Of a stretch of DNA of 64,000 nt, positions 18,481 through 26,967 are shown in pieces. The DNA is from Desulfosporosinus youngiae DSM 17734. Lineage in GTDB: Bacteria; Bacillota; Desulfitobacteriia; Desulfitobacteriales; Desulfitobacteriaceae. The first letter of the stretch is position 1. Each line of letters begins with the position of its first letter. Below the pieces are notes generated by a model, which had not been told where the DNA came from, searched no databases, and saw only the letters and a list, made by a program, of their open reading frames with translations. Position numbers and translations under genes: made by a program. Location: assembly GCF_000244895.1 (NCBI RefSeq), contig NZ_CM001441.1, forward strand, positions 4,554,198 through 4,618,197. Reading direction: 5' to 3'.

Positions 18481-18825
18481 TCATCTGGGGTAAGCTTCCT
18501 CTAAATAGTGAAGGATCTCTTCTTCCTCTTTCTCTTTCATGAACGCCCCATAGCCCTTCATCAAATCAATAATTTCCGGCCAAGAAGAAGAACCCTGATA
18601 ATTCTGCACAGTATCCGCATCATGACAGGCTGTGCAGGTTGATTGGAAGGTAAGGTATCCTGCTTGCCCTTCAGCCTCCGCCCCTTCCGGCAGCGGAATA
18701 GCATAGGCTGCAAAAAGGGCAAAGCCAATCACCAAACCAATAACAACCATATTAAGCCCTAAAACTTTGCTTAATTTTTCGGCGACCAACCCCCGCAAAT
18801 TATCCAACCTCCTTTGTTTATCCAT
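18481..18825 (-). CDS. Membrane-anchored monohaem cytochrome c
   Basis: Single haem site CTACH near the middle, preceded by one membrane helix (NMVVIGLVIGFALFAAYAI), with a compact domain after it (LMKGYGAFM carries a possible Met ligand). The start is uncertain: ATG at 18825 is one base past the stop of the upstream gene, while TTG at 18798 has a near-perfect AAAGGAGG eight bases upstream and may be the true start. The frame stays open to 18885 inside the upstream gene. First electron-transfer gene after the ABC/DUF4418 genes in the operon. Confidence 0.82.
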   Translation of the reverse strand: MDKQRRLDNLRGLVAEKLSKVLGLNMVVIGLVIGFALFAAYAIPLPEGAEAEGQAGYLTFQSTCTACHDADTVQNYQGSSSWPEIIDLMKGYGAFMKEKEEEEILHYLEEAYPR

Positions 18826-18826
18826 C

Positions 18827-19276
18827 CTAAATGTTCTTCGAAGTCGAACCAGGGATCTTTTCCTGGAAAACCGCAGCCAAGCCAACGATTATGGTCAAGC
18901 CACCCAAGACACAGAGCACTTTAGCGGTGGCATGGCATTCCATCGGGCTCATACAAACTCCGATCCCCTGATTGGTGGGCAGAATAATCACGCCTAAACC
19001 CAAAATCATCAGAACCCCGCCCAAACTTTTCTGAGCAGGAAGGGATTGGTTGAACAGGAAGATTAGAGAGACCAAAACAATGATTATGCCGAAGAATATC
19101 TCCCCTTGACCTGTATAATGACAGCGCATGTGGACCATCTTCCCTGTGTTTAATTCCAGTAAACCTTGACAAACGGGAGCAAGATGAAATGGAGTCAAAA
19201 CGATCAAGAGGCCCAGCGCTGCCCCCAGTCCGCCAAGAACCTTAGCTAATTTTCCGTTTAAAATTTTAACCTTCAT
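18827..19276 (-). CDS. DUF4418-family membrane protein
   Basis: 149 residues with four membrane helices and conserved Cys/His positions in the exported loops: PVCQGL, MVHMRCHYTGQ and GVCMSPMECHATAK. This pattern is that of DUF4418, often encoded beside FtsX/LolD-type ABC transporters, as here. The Cys/Met/His-rich loops could bind metal, such as copper for NosZ; that is inference. It is immediately followed by a cytochrome c gene. Confidence 0.78.
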   Translation of the reverse strand: MKVKILNGKLAKVLGGLGAALGLLIVLTPFHLAPVCQGLLELNTGKMVHMRCHYTGQGEIFFGIIIVLVSLIFLFNQSLPAQKSLGGVLMILGLGVIILPTNQGIGVCMSPMECHATAKVLCVLGGLTIIVGLAAVFQEKIPGSTSKNI

Positions 19277-19306
19277 TCATTTAACCACCCATCCATTGGC
19301 TGTTGC

Positions 19307-20020
19307 CTATCCCGAACTACAAACGGTTTCCCTTGCCAAAACCTTTTCCTGCAGCTGTCCCTGACTTAAGCTGTAAACCCGCCCGGCATAAGCCGCTAAT
19401 TGAGGGTCGTGAGTAGCCACCACCACAATCTTCTTTTTTCCTGCCTGCTCACCCAGCCACTTCCCCACAAAGCCCTTTTTCTCCTCATCAAGCTCCGCCG
19501 TAGGCTCATCGGCCAAAATCATCTCCGGGTCATTAGCCAAGGCCCTGGCCATAGCCACCCGGCGTCTCTGACCACCGCTGAGCTGATACGGCAAAAAATC
19601 AGCCCGTTCCTCCAGCTCCAACTGTTCCAGCAAACGTTCAACTGCCTTGCTATCCGCCCCTCTATCCCCTGCTTTCCCTCCCCGGATCCAGAACGGAAGC
19701 ATGATATTTTCTCTGACAGTCAGGGTAGGGAGCAAATAGCACATCTGAAACAAGAAACCAATTTTACGGTTTCTTAATTCGGCTAAATCCTTTTCACCAT
19801 ATTGAAGGAGAGAGCACCCGTCTATCGTCACCTGTCCTTCCGAAGGCTTTAGCATACAACCCAAGATAAACAGCAGCGTACTCTTGCCACACCCAGACGG
19901 CCCATAGAGCACGAGAGACTCTCCGCTCCGCATGGTTAAATCAAGATTGCGCAGGGGAGTAACCCGCTCTCCCATACCATCCCGGTAATGGTGTGTAATG
20001 TTTCTTAATGATACTTCCAT
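19307..20020 (-). CDS. LolD/MacB-type ABC transporter ATPase
   Basis: 237 residues with Walker A GPSGCGKST (about 40-48), signature LSGGQRRR and Walker B ILADEPTAELD, and the start VSLRNITHHYRDG typical of LolD-like ATPases. It pairs with the FtsX-like permease encoded 10 bases upstream. This is a second ABC system of the operon, distinct from NosFY. Such mechanotransmitting ABC pairs act on extracytoplasmic partners; here probably metal-site assembly or cytochrome maturation. Confidence 0.85.
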   Translation of the reverse strand: MEVSLRNITHHYRDGMGERVTPLRNLDLTMRSGESLVLYGPSGCGKSTLLFILGCMLKPSEGQVTIDGCSLLQYGEKDLAELRNRKIGFLFQMCYLLPTLTVRENIMLPFWIRGGKAGDRGADSKAVERLLEQLELEERADFLPYQLSGGQRRRVAMARALANDPEMILADEPTAELDEEKKGFVGKWLGEQAGKKKIVVVATHDPQLAAYAGRVYSLSQGQLQEKVLARETVCSSG

Positions 20021-20030
20021 AGAAACCTCC

Positions 20031-21233
20031 CTACTTCAGCTCTCCTTCAGTCAAAGCGATGACGGGATCCAAGCGCGACGAACTTCTTGCCGGCCAGAAG
20101 GCTGCCAAACAACAGATGAGCAGAATAAAAACGATGACCCCCAAGCACGCGGCACAAAGCTGGGCTGCCTCAGGCAGCATAAAGGGAAAGGAACTGTGTC
20201 TGCTAAGGGATTTCGCCAGATAAAGCACCAAGCCATATCCGACCAGACAGCCCATGACGGCTGCCGCCAGTCCGCTGCAAAGGGTTTCCAGCATGACCAG
20301 CTTAAACAGGCTTCCTTTTTCCGTTCCCAGTGCCCGCAGCAGTGCCAATTCCTGCTGTCTTTCCAGTACCAGGGAAGAATAGCGTGATGCCAGAGAAGCT
20401 ATGGTGATTCCACAGATAATGACCAACATCAAACGCAGGATTTCTTTAAGCACCAGGAGCTCTTCCTTAAGCTCGGAAAATAATTTCCCTGCTGTCACGC
20501 TTTTAATCCCACGGATCCTGTCGATATCTTTGGCGACTTGACTCGGGTCGGCCCCCTCTTTGGTTTTAATCAGCACCGTCGAAACCAACTCATCCGGGTT
20601 CCCATCTTCTTGCCAATATTCCTGTAAATAGGGACTTTTTCCGGCAAGTCTTCGGGCCGTTTCGATGGGCACAAAAATCGTGTCGTCAATACTTCCTCCC
20701 ATCGGCTCCAAATAACCGGCCACATCAAAGGGCTCCGCTAAGACCACCACCCTGTCACCCAGAAAAGCAGGTACATTCCCACCGACAATAACCTCTGTGT
20801 TTTTTAAATCCCTGCCCACCCCTTTCGCTAATAATTCCCTGACCAGAAAATCCGTTTGTGGATCATAGCCAACCAGCCGGTATTCTTCCGGCAGGCTGCA
20901 ACAGCTTTGATTAAGAGTCTGGCTGAAGAATTGTGCCGATAGGGCTTCCACACCGGGAACCGTCTCAATCTCCTTCAACACTTCTGAATTCATATAGATA
21001 TTGGCAGGCACCCCGGTAAATAGAACTTGACCAGGTTCAAAGTGAGCATCTGCCGGTATAGCCATAACGTCCGCTCCCAGATTATCGACGGCACTTTGCC
21101 CTGCTTTCTCAATACCCCAGACCAACAGTATCCCGGCTGCCAGGGCGGCCGCGCAGACCATAACGACAAACAGGGTAAGCCCTTGCTGCCAAGGCCGCCT
21201 TTTGGCATTCCGCCAAATCAATTTTGCAAACAT
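20031..21233 (-). CDS. FtsX/MacB-like ABC permease, first gene of the nos operon
   Basis: About 400 residues: N-terminal helix (MFAKLIWRNAKRRPWQQG then a membrane segment), a large extracytoplasmic domain, and three C-terminal helices (about 255-380), the MacB/FtsX layout. The extracytoplasmic part includes SQTLNQSCCSLPEE with adjacent cysteines. The start at 21233 is preceded by GGAGGTG; the frame is open to 21320 but that lies at the predicted transcription start of the sigma-54-type promoter at 21333-21348. Confidence 0.85.
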   Translation of the reverse strand: MFAKLIWRNAKRRPWQQGLTLFVVMVCAAALAAGILLVWGIEKAGQSAVDNLGADVMAIPADAHFEPGQVLFTGVPANIYMNSEVLKEIETVPGVEALSAQFFSQTLNQSCCSLPEEYRLVGYDPQTDFLVRELLAKGVGRDLKNTEVIVGGNVPAFLGDRVVVLAEPFDVAGYLEPMGGSIDDTIFVPIETARRLAGKSPYLQEYWQEDGNPDELVSTVLIKTKEGADPSQVAKDIDRIRGIKSVTAGKLFSELKEELLVLKEILRLMLVIICGITIASLASRYSSLVLERQQELALLRALGTEKGSLFKLVMLETLCSGLAAAVMGCLVGYGLVLYLAKSLSRHSSFPFMLPEAAQLCAACLGVIVFILLICCLAAFWPARSSSRLDPVIALTEGELK

Positions 21234-21332
21234 CTTTTCACCTCCATGCCCAATTATACCTATCGTTGGGGCTATACCTTCAAAAGCTATACCTTCCAAA
21301 TGCTGAAGATTGTTACTCAAAGTCTATTTTTT

Positions 21333-21348
21333 TGCAATTATTGTGCCA
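21333..21348 (-). promoter_or_regulatory. Sigma-54 (-24/-12) promoter of the nos operon
   Basis: On the minus strand TGGCACAATAATTGCA matches the consensus TGGCAC-N5-TTGCA exactly, with the invariant GG and GC separated by the required 10 bases. Transcription would start near 21320, leaving a leader of about 90 bases before the FtsX-like gene. An activator of the NtrC family is required; one is encoded at 42544-43932. Confidence 0.82.
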
Positions 21349-21562
21349 ACAGCCCCTAAACTGCTGATCTGCAGGTATGTGAAGGTTTAAGGACATCTTT
21401 GTGAATCCCGGCTATGATCCATTGGGGCAGGAATGTCACTCAATCGTCCCACAAATGCCCCGGTTTTCGACCTTAACTTCAGGCAAAGTGACGGATTGTC
21501 TAAAATTGTGTTGGTACGCTATTTGCATTGGAATCTAATGAGGTCTCTGAGCAATAAAAAAA

Positions 21563-21612
21563 ACCCTCGCTCAAATACAAGTAGCCATAAAGACAACTTG
21601 TGAACCGAGGGT
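21563..21612 (-). terminator. Intrinsic terminator downstream of the zinc-ribbon operon (distal)
   Basis: On the minus strand ACCCTCG and CGAGGGT arms, with an inner ACAAGT/ACTTGT stem, are followed by a run of eight T. With the hairpin at 21651-21685 it would stop transcripts from the right before they reach the nos promoter. The remaining part of the 21349-21734 gap (21349-21560) holds no gene; it is where activator sites for the sigma-54 promoter would be expected, though no clear inverted repeat was found there. Confidence 0.75.
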
Positions 21613-21650
21613 CAAGGTAAACTGAATACGGAAAAAAGAATGATATAAAA

Positions 21651-21685
21651 GACGAACAGACAGCAGGTAAAACTGCCTGTTCGTC
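21651..21685 (-). terminator. Intrinsic terminator downstream of the zinc-ribbon operon (proximal)
   Basis: GACGAACAGACAG pairs with CTGCCTGTTCGTC with one mismatch; on the minus strand it is followed by TTTTATAT. It lies 50 bases past the stop of the last zinc-ribbon gene, in tandem with the terminator at 21563-21612. Confidence 0.7.
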
Positions 21686-21734
21686 TTAACTATTATGCCA
21701 CATTTTAGAATTCTTCTGTTTATTCAAAGATGTC

Positions 21735-22094
21735 TTATAGTCTATTGCCGCACTTTCCGCAAAAACGTGTGGCTGGAACGACGAGAGCGCCGCATTTGGG
21801 GCAGAATCTTATCTGCGGGGCAGCTTGGTGTGTGAGCGGCAAATCCTCATTCGGTGCATTATCGGACAGAAACAGCCAGTTGATGTCCTCGCCGTCCTCG
21901 CATAAGCCGATGGCTCCGGCGGGCGAAACCACATAAAAGCTGTCCTCATCGATGGGGTCTTCGCTGTCGCTTGTCTCGGCAAGCACCAGCAAGCCTTTTA
22001 CGTCGTATTTATCATCGGCAGTGGCAAAGCGCCAGCTTGTGCAGCGCGTGGCGGCAAACTCCACCGCCTCCAGCATGGTAATAAATTTATCCAT
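21735..22094 (-). CDS. Zinc-ribbon protein, last gene of the envelope operon
   Basis: 119 residues, apparently cytoplasmic: an acidic N-terminal domain of about 90 residues (LLVLAETSDSEDPIDEDSFY) followed by a C-terminal zinc ribbon with two CxxC pairs, FCPKCGAL and FCGKCGNRL. The N-terminal domain is not recognised. It is the final gene of an operon whose other zinc-ribbon proteins are membrane-bound, and lies 14 bases after its neighbour. Confidence 0.7.
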   Translation of the reverse strand: MDKFITMLEAVEFAATRCTSWRFATADDKYDVKGLLVLAETSDSEDPIDEDSFYVVSPAGAIGLCEDGEDINWLFLSDNAPNEDLPLTHQAAPQIRFCPKCGALVVPATRFCGKCGNRL

Positions 22095-22108
22095 TACGAA
22101 AAGCCTCC

Positions 22109-23431
22109 TTATTTGAATAACAGGTTATTACACCTCTTGCAGCGATCATTTTGTATGGGGTTCATCATGGAGCAGACGTTGCAGTAGATGATGCGGTCTT
22201 TGGATTTATCGTATTTCTCGTATGTACCGAATCTTGGGTGAAACCGCACCCTGTCGCCAACGGAAAGATAGTCGTACATATGCCGACCACTGTCCTTTTC
22301 CACGATGGTCTTTTTCTTGCCCGCGTCGGTGTTGATGATCGTGTTATATTCCGTATAAGTTCGCCAGTTGTCGTCCTCGCCGCCCCTATGCTCGCTTTTC
22401 TCCTTGCTGTACTTATTGACGACCACGCCCTCCCACATGGGCTGCTTGGTCTTTCGCAACGCCAGCAGATTAACGACCAGCATGAAAAGAGCAATGCCAA
22501 CACCGATGACAAGGGATTCTCCAAAGGGGAAATCGTCCATCAGCAGACCGGCGACGGGAAAGCCGATGAGTGGCACGAAAACCAATATCCACATACAGCC
22601 AATAGAGGATTTCTTGTTTTTCTGTGCGGCGGCCAGTATCTCCGGCGAATTACACCTGTCGGAAAAGCCGACCAGCCCCGAGCCGCCCTGTGGGGGAGCG
22701 GAAGATGCCGCTTGGCTTACCTCCATCGGCTCCGGCGTTCTCAAATTCACCGCCTTGCCGCAACCGATGCAAAATTCGGCTCCCTCCGGCAGCTTCGCGC
22801 CGCAGGCCGTACACACGCCGGGGGCGCCGGTCTGTGTGTTTGCGCCGCAGGCAGAACAGAAAGCCGCACCCTCCGTCAGTTTGTTTCCACAGCCCCGACA
22901 AAACATATCCGTATCACTCCTTACTATTTGAGGCGCGGCGGGTTTCCTCGCCGCTGGTTTCTTCTTTTTCCCGCGTCTGGCTGTGCGGATGACAAGTAGC
23001 AGCAAAAGCAGATAACCGATGGGCGAGAGAATATGGTAAATAATTGCCACCTCTCCCATCTCGTCAAATTCGCACAACGCGGAGGGCTTGTTGACGTATG
23101 GGAAAAGGCCAAGGTAGCGGATGCGCTCGGAGCGCGTTTTGCCCTCGTCCAAGGACGGCCATGCCTCGTCACTGCTATATATCACATATCCTCGGTACTC
23201 TTTGCCGTTTACCACAAACCAATAGCCCTTGGAAACGGTGCGGGAGCGGTTTTGCCCTGCGTCGGTATCATCCAACCGCGCCTGATAGCTGTCCACCGTA
23301 CCCATGACGGAATCGCCCCATATCGCCAGCGCCAGCGTAGAGAGGCTCAAATACATGGCAAACAGCAGCACGGCGCTGATAAGGATGAGAATGGGCAGAG
23401 GAATGTTTTTGCTTGTTTTCTTCTTTGCCAT
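22109..23431 (-). CDS. Multi-zinc-ribbon membrane protein
   Basis: About 440 residues. Two N-terminal membrane helices flank a DUF3592-like exported domain (motif-level resemblance only). Then come two tandem zinc ribbons (FCRGCGNKL/FCSACGA and VCTACGAKL/FCIGCGKAV, about residues 175-230), two more helices, a second soluble domain, and a final Cys pair set YCNVC/RCKRC. The start at 23431 is chosen for AGGAGC upstream; the frame is open to 23473. Function unknown. Confidence 0.72.
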   Translation of the reverse strand: MAKKKTSKNIPLPILILISAVLLFAMYLSLSTLALAIWGDSVMGTVDSYQARLDDTDAGQNRSRTVSKGYWFVVNGKEYRGYVIYSSDEAWPSLDEGKTRSERIRYLGLFPYVNKPSALCEFDEMGEVAIIYHILSPIGYLLLLLLVIRTARRGKKKKPAARKPAAPQIVRSDTDMFCRGCGNKLTEGAAFCSACGANTQTGAPGVCTACGAKLPEGAEFCIGCGKAVNLRTPEPMEVSQAASSAPPQGGSGLVGFSDRCNSPEILAAAQKNKKSSIGCMWILVFVPLIGFPVAGLLMDDFPFGESLVIGVGIALFMLVVNLLALRKTKQPMWEGVVVNKYSKEKSEHRGGEDDNWRTYTEYNTIINTDAGKKKTIVEKDSGRHMYDYLSVGDRVRFHPRFGTYEKYDKSKDRIIYCNVCSMMNPIQNDRCKRCNNLLFK

Positions 23432-23450
23432 CTCGACGCTCCTTTCATTG

Positions 23451-23837
23451 TTATTCGTAGTCCCGCTTTTCACGCCAGCCCACGCCGAACAAATACAGGA
23501 CGGTCACGATGAAAAGCGGCGGTAGCGCGAGCGCGGCATAGGAGTAAAGCGGAACGATCAGCAGCACCACCGCCGCCAGTTGTATATAGCCAAGCATCTG
23601 ACACCAGCAATGTCGGTGGAGTCTCCCTGCAAAGGCAAGGCCCGCGATGGCCGTTACCATAGAAAAGATGTACGCTATTCCAGCCGCGAAGCAGCCAGCT
23701 CCGGCGTAGGTGTGGTCCAGCGCCGCGTTGTCAATGAGATTCAAGCACCACAGCAGCATGGGCAGGGCGGCAAGCAGCATCAGTATGGATATAACTCGCA
23801 AAAAGAGCGGTGTTTTGCTGATTCCTTTCTTTGTCAC
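23451..23837 (-). CDS. Four-helix membrane protein
   Basis: 128 residues with four hydrophobic helices and short loops containing HRHCWC. No family recognised. It lies between two zinc-ribbon genes, 17 and 19 bases from its neighbours, and is part of the same operon. Confidence 0.6.
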   Translation of the reverse strand: MTKKGISKTPLFLRVISILMLLAALPMLLWCLNLIDNAALDHTYAGAGCFAAGIAYIFSMVTAIAGLAFAGRLHRHCWCQMLGYIQLAAVVLLIVPLYSYAALALPPLFIVTVLYLFGVGWREKRDYE

Positions 23838-23854
23838 ATTTTCCCTCCTGTTGT

Positions 23855-26167
23855 TTATTCCATACGAATGACATCCCCCAGTGCTGAATATTGGTATCCC
23901 TCTCCCTTCCTGAACTGAATATAGTCAGCCCCGTACTGCCCTTCGGATTTGTCACATGCAATCAGCATAACGCCATCGGGGAAATCTTTATAGTTTTCAA
24001 TGATAAGAGTATGTCCTACCGGGTCAAATACATAGTTACACGTATAATACTTCGACTCATCCAGTTCCGTGTAACGGGACATGATGCCTACATAAAATGC
24101 ACAGGTTTTCTCGTCCAATATCTTAATTGCTACGTCGAGATATGGATCATAATCCGGGTCTTGTGACCAGTAACCCTCAAACCATTTAGCTTCTATCCTC
24201 ATGCCTCCCAGCGGGATTACCGTGATCTTTTCTTTCACCTTAAATTCCTGCGTCAACGCCGGGGCATCCTCGTAATGGTCATCGCCCTTGTTCCATAGGC
24301 GAAGCTGGGTGGGCAATCCCGCCTGTATGTAGCCCACGATGGTGGCGTCAAGTGAAGCTCGCCCGTCCTTATCAAGCCCCACCGTCCAAGCTCCGCCCAC
24401 AGGTGCACCCGGCCGGGAGATTACCACGGTTGCGCCTGCGTATTTACTCTTTTCACCGTCGGGGATTTCCTCAATGATTTCAAACTCCAGCGGCGCATTA
24501 AGCGCCTGACGCAGCTCCGTGGCGTTTTTGCTGTAAGCCTTGAGGGAATCATAGCGCATCCGCTGTGCAACGTCCGAAAGCACAGGCTGGAGCCTTTCGC
24601 CCAAACGCGCCATATACTGCTCGATGCAATACTCACGGGCGGCGTCTGTTTCGGGAAGAAGCCCCGTGGTGTAGGCGTGCAGCCCAGCTTCGTTGGTGGC
24701 TACAAGCTGCTCCTCCGGGTTATCGAAAAAGTAACGGGCGCTGTAATTCTCCATAATACCGCGCAGGGCGGCGTTGAACTTTTCCGGGTCGTCGCCACGG
24801 TTTTTGTATAGTCCCATAATACGGGCGTACCATTCGGCCTCCGTCCACGGGTGTATCTCCTCGTTGTAAGCGATGACCACATTAAACAGGGCGTCCTTAT
24901 AGGTTTGGTCGGCTGCGACCATGAACTTGTTCAGAGAGTAGTCAAGGGCGATGACCCCCAGCATGGAGAGCTGTACCATGCCGGTGGTGATTTTTTTATA
25001 GTCCAGCAATGCCACGCCCACGTTGTAGGACAGCTTATATGCCTCAGCCGCCACCGTTTCGGCAGATTCGTTGCCCTTATATGCGTCTATCATGGTGTCG
25101 CCCAGTGATAAGGCGGAAACCCCAAGGAGCATATAGCCGCTTTTCTCCAGTATGTTTGCCGCCTGTTTATAGCCGCCGCCTTGCGCCGCCAGTTCGCTTA
25201 CGTCTATCAGCCAGCCCTGCACCTCATGTACCAGTTCCGCTTCAGCGTCACCGAGATATTGCTGGTATTGTATGGGTAAGAACTGCTTGTAAAATCCGCG
25301 CAGCAAACTGTCACCCACCTCGCCGGGCTTGCCGGACGCTTCAAATTCCTGCAAAATGGCGAGGGCGGTTTCATCGTCCAGACGTTTGCTGCTGAATTTG
25401 GACAGCAGCGCGTAGGGCGAACCGGCGTCCTTCAGTGTGACGGTGCAGTATTCCGAAAGATGGTCGGTGGTGATGGCAACAGTGTTGTCGGTGGTGTTTA
25501 CGGTGTAGTCCACAAGCTCCCATTCGCCGGTTTCCCTGTTGTAATACTCCGCCAGCACGGAGCCTTCCTCATCGGTGGAATCGGTTTCGCTTTCGTCATA
25601 GGGCAGCGTGATAGTCAAAAGCCCGTCAAACTCGGTGCGTTCACCGGCTGAAATGTCATAGGCCGTGCGTGTGCCGCCCTCTATGCTGTCGCTGTCGGCG
25701 GACAGCTCCTTTACCGACACCTTTTCTCCGTCCATTGCGTTATATGGGCCAAAGTCCACCGTCACGCCGCTATCGGTTGAAACTGCGGTCTGCCCTTCCT
25801 GCAAGGTAAAGCTGTCGCTTTTCTGTACGGAAGGGCGCTTGACCCCGCCGCCGACCATAAACCCCGGCCAACCGTAGAGGGCCACCGCCGCGATCTGTAT
25901 TAAGAGCAGGACGGACAACACAATGCACAGCGTATTGCGTCCGCCGTTTTTCTTCGGTGCTGCGGTGTTTTTTCGTTTTGGCGGCACAGCAGGTGGGGCG
26001 CTTTTTTGAGGCTGTGCCTCGACTATCGGCTGCATAGGCGGCACAGGTTTCGGCTGTGCTGCGGGGACAGGATTCGCGGGCACGTCAAGCACCGCCGCGC
26101 CGCATTTGGCGCAGAAGCGAGCGCCGGTATGAAGCTCCTTGCCGCAATTCGTACAATATTTTCCCAT
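23855..26167 (-). CDS. Large zinc-ribbon protein with exported ligand-binding-like domains
   Basis: 770 residues. An N-terminal zinc ribbon (YCTNCGKEL and FCAKCGAAV; Cys 5, 8, 19, 22) is followed by a Pro/Ala-rich linker, one membrane helix (about 83-106), then an exported part: a beta domain (about 120-250, with NRETGEWE and DHLSEYCTV), a long alpha-helical domain (about 255-560) and a C-terminal beta domain ending YSALGDVIRME. The beta and helical domains are paralogous to those of the lipoprotein at 26968-28959. No enzyme motif seen. Probably a sensor or structural protein with its ribbon in the cytoplasm. Confidence 0.7.
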   Translation of the reverse strand: MGKYCTNCGKELHTGARFCAKCGAAVLDVPANPVPAAQPKPVPPMQPIVEAQPQKSAPPAVPPKRKNTAAPKKNGGRNTLCIVLSVLLLIQIAAVALYGWPGFMVGGGVKRPSVQKSDSFTLQEGQTAVSTDSGVTVDFGPYNAMDGEKVSVKELSADSDSIEGGTRTAYDISAGERTEFDGLLTITLPYDESETDSTDEEGSVLAEYYNRETGEWELVDYTVNTTDNTVAITTDHLSEYCTVTLKDAGSPYALLSKFSSKRLDDETALAILQEFEASGKPGEVGDSLLRGFYKQFLPIQYQQYLGDAEAELVHEVQGWLIDVSELAAQGGGYKQAANILEKSGYMLLGVSALSLGDTMIDAYKGNESAETVAAEAYKLSYNVGVALLDYKKITTGMVQLSMLGVIALDYSLNKFMVAADQTYKDALFNVVIAYNEEIHPWTEAEWYARIMGLYKNRGDDPEKFNAALRGIMENYSARYFFDNPEEQLVATNEAGLHAYTTGLLPETDAAREYCIEQYMARLGERLQPVLSDVAQRMRYDSLKAYSKNATELRQALNAPLEFEIIEEIPDGEKSKYAGATVVISRPGAPVGGAWTVGLDKDGRASLDATIVGYIQAGLPTQLRLWNKGDDHYEDAPALTQEFKVKEKITVIPLGGMRIEAKWFEGYWSQDPDYDPYLDVAIKILDEKTCAFYVGIMSRYTELDESKYYTCNYVFDPVGHTLIIENYKDFPDGVMLIACDKSEGQYGADYIQFRKGEGYQYSALGDVIRME

Positions 26168-26179
26168 ATCTGCACCTCC

Positions 26180-26884
26180 TTATGGCCGCACCAGCGCCAC
26201 AAGCGCCGGTATCCCGTCGGGCGTATCCATCGTGCCGATGGCGTATTGCTTTCCGCTTTGCTCGTAGAACTGTGTCAGGCGAATCGTTCCCGCACCGGAT
26301 GCCCACAGGCCGCCGTTTTCCCACTTGCCCAGAAATACGCCGTCCTCCATATCCGTTTCGTCGAAGCGTTCTCCCTCGTTTGCCCAAAAAATCTGATACC
26401 AGTCGAGGGTGAGGCTCAGGCTCTCCGCCGCACCTGCAAGGGCGACATTGAGAAACTCCATAGCGCCCGCGTCATATTCGTTATCGGGGTCGTAAATAAT
26501 CAGTGCTTTCCAGCTTCCGGTCAGCGGGTCGATGTTGTCGATGATATTTGCGTCGGAGGGAACTCCGTCGTAAGCCATGTCCTCTGTGTACCAGAGAAAG
26601 TCCTCCAAATCGGGGCGTTCCTCCGTGGATAAGCTCACGCCTGTTACCTCCGGCGCGGGAATACTGCCGCTTTCCGTGGCCGCAGGCGGGGTTTCTTTCT
26701 CCGATGCCGGTGTAACGAGCGCTGTTTGCTCCGTCTTCGGCGCAGGAGATTGCTTTACTGCTGCTGACGGCAAATTGGGCGGTATGGTGAGAACGCCTAT
26801 CACAAGCATCAGCAGATTGGCCGCGATCAGTATTGCGGGCAAGATTTTATTGCCTCTGCCCGCAGATGGAATATTATCTCTCAT
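26180..26884 (-). CDS. Single-pass exported protein of the zinc-ribbon operon
   Basis: About 234 residues: one N-terminal membrane helix (about 15-35), a Pro/Thr/Glu-rich linker and a C-terminal domain of about 140 residues (LIIYDPDNEYDAGAM, GKWENGGLWASGAGTIRL). Start 26884 is chosen for GGAGG seven bases upstream; the frame stays open to 26995. No family recognised. The C-terminal half reads like a small beta-barrel domain. Confidence 0.62.
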   Translation of the reverse strand: MRDNIPSAGRGNKILPAILIAANLLMLVIGVLTIPPNLPSAAVKQSPAPKTEQTALVTPASEKETPPAATESGSIPAPEVTGVSLSTEERPDLEDFLWYTEDMAYDGVPSDANIIDNIDPLTGSWKALIIYDPDNEYDAGAMEFLNVALAGAAESLSLTLDWYQIFWANEGERFDETDMEDGVFLGKWENGGLWASGAGTIRLTQFYEQSGKQYAIGTMDTPDGIPALVALVRP

Positions 26885-26967
26885 GGATATGCCTCCAGTT
26901 TGTTTGATCCGATTATTGTGCGCTGTTTTCTCATGTTGGCCGACATATCTTGTGCTTGGGGTCGTTT

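Noticed and set aside
21234-21560. FNR/CRP-type or dehalobox operator near the nos promoter
   Set aside because: TGTGA-like half sites occur but no palindrome with correct spacing was found.
22151-22999. 282-codon plus-strand frame opposite the zinc-ribbon gene
   Set aside because: Low-complexity antisense translation of a GC-rich gene; the minus-strand frame has CxxC ribbons, membrane helices and a ribosome site.
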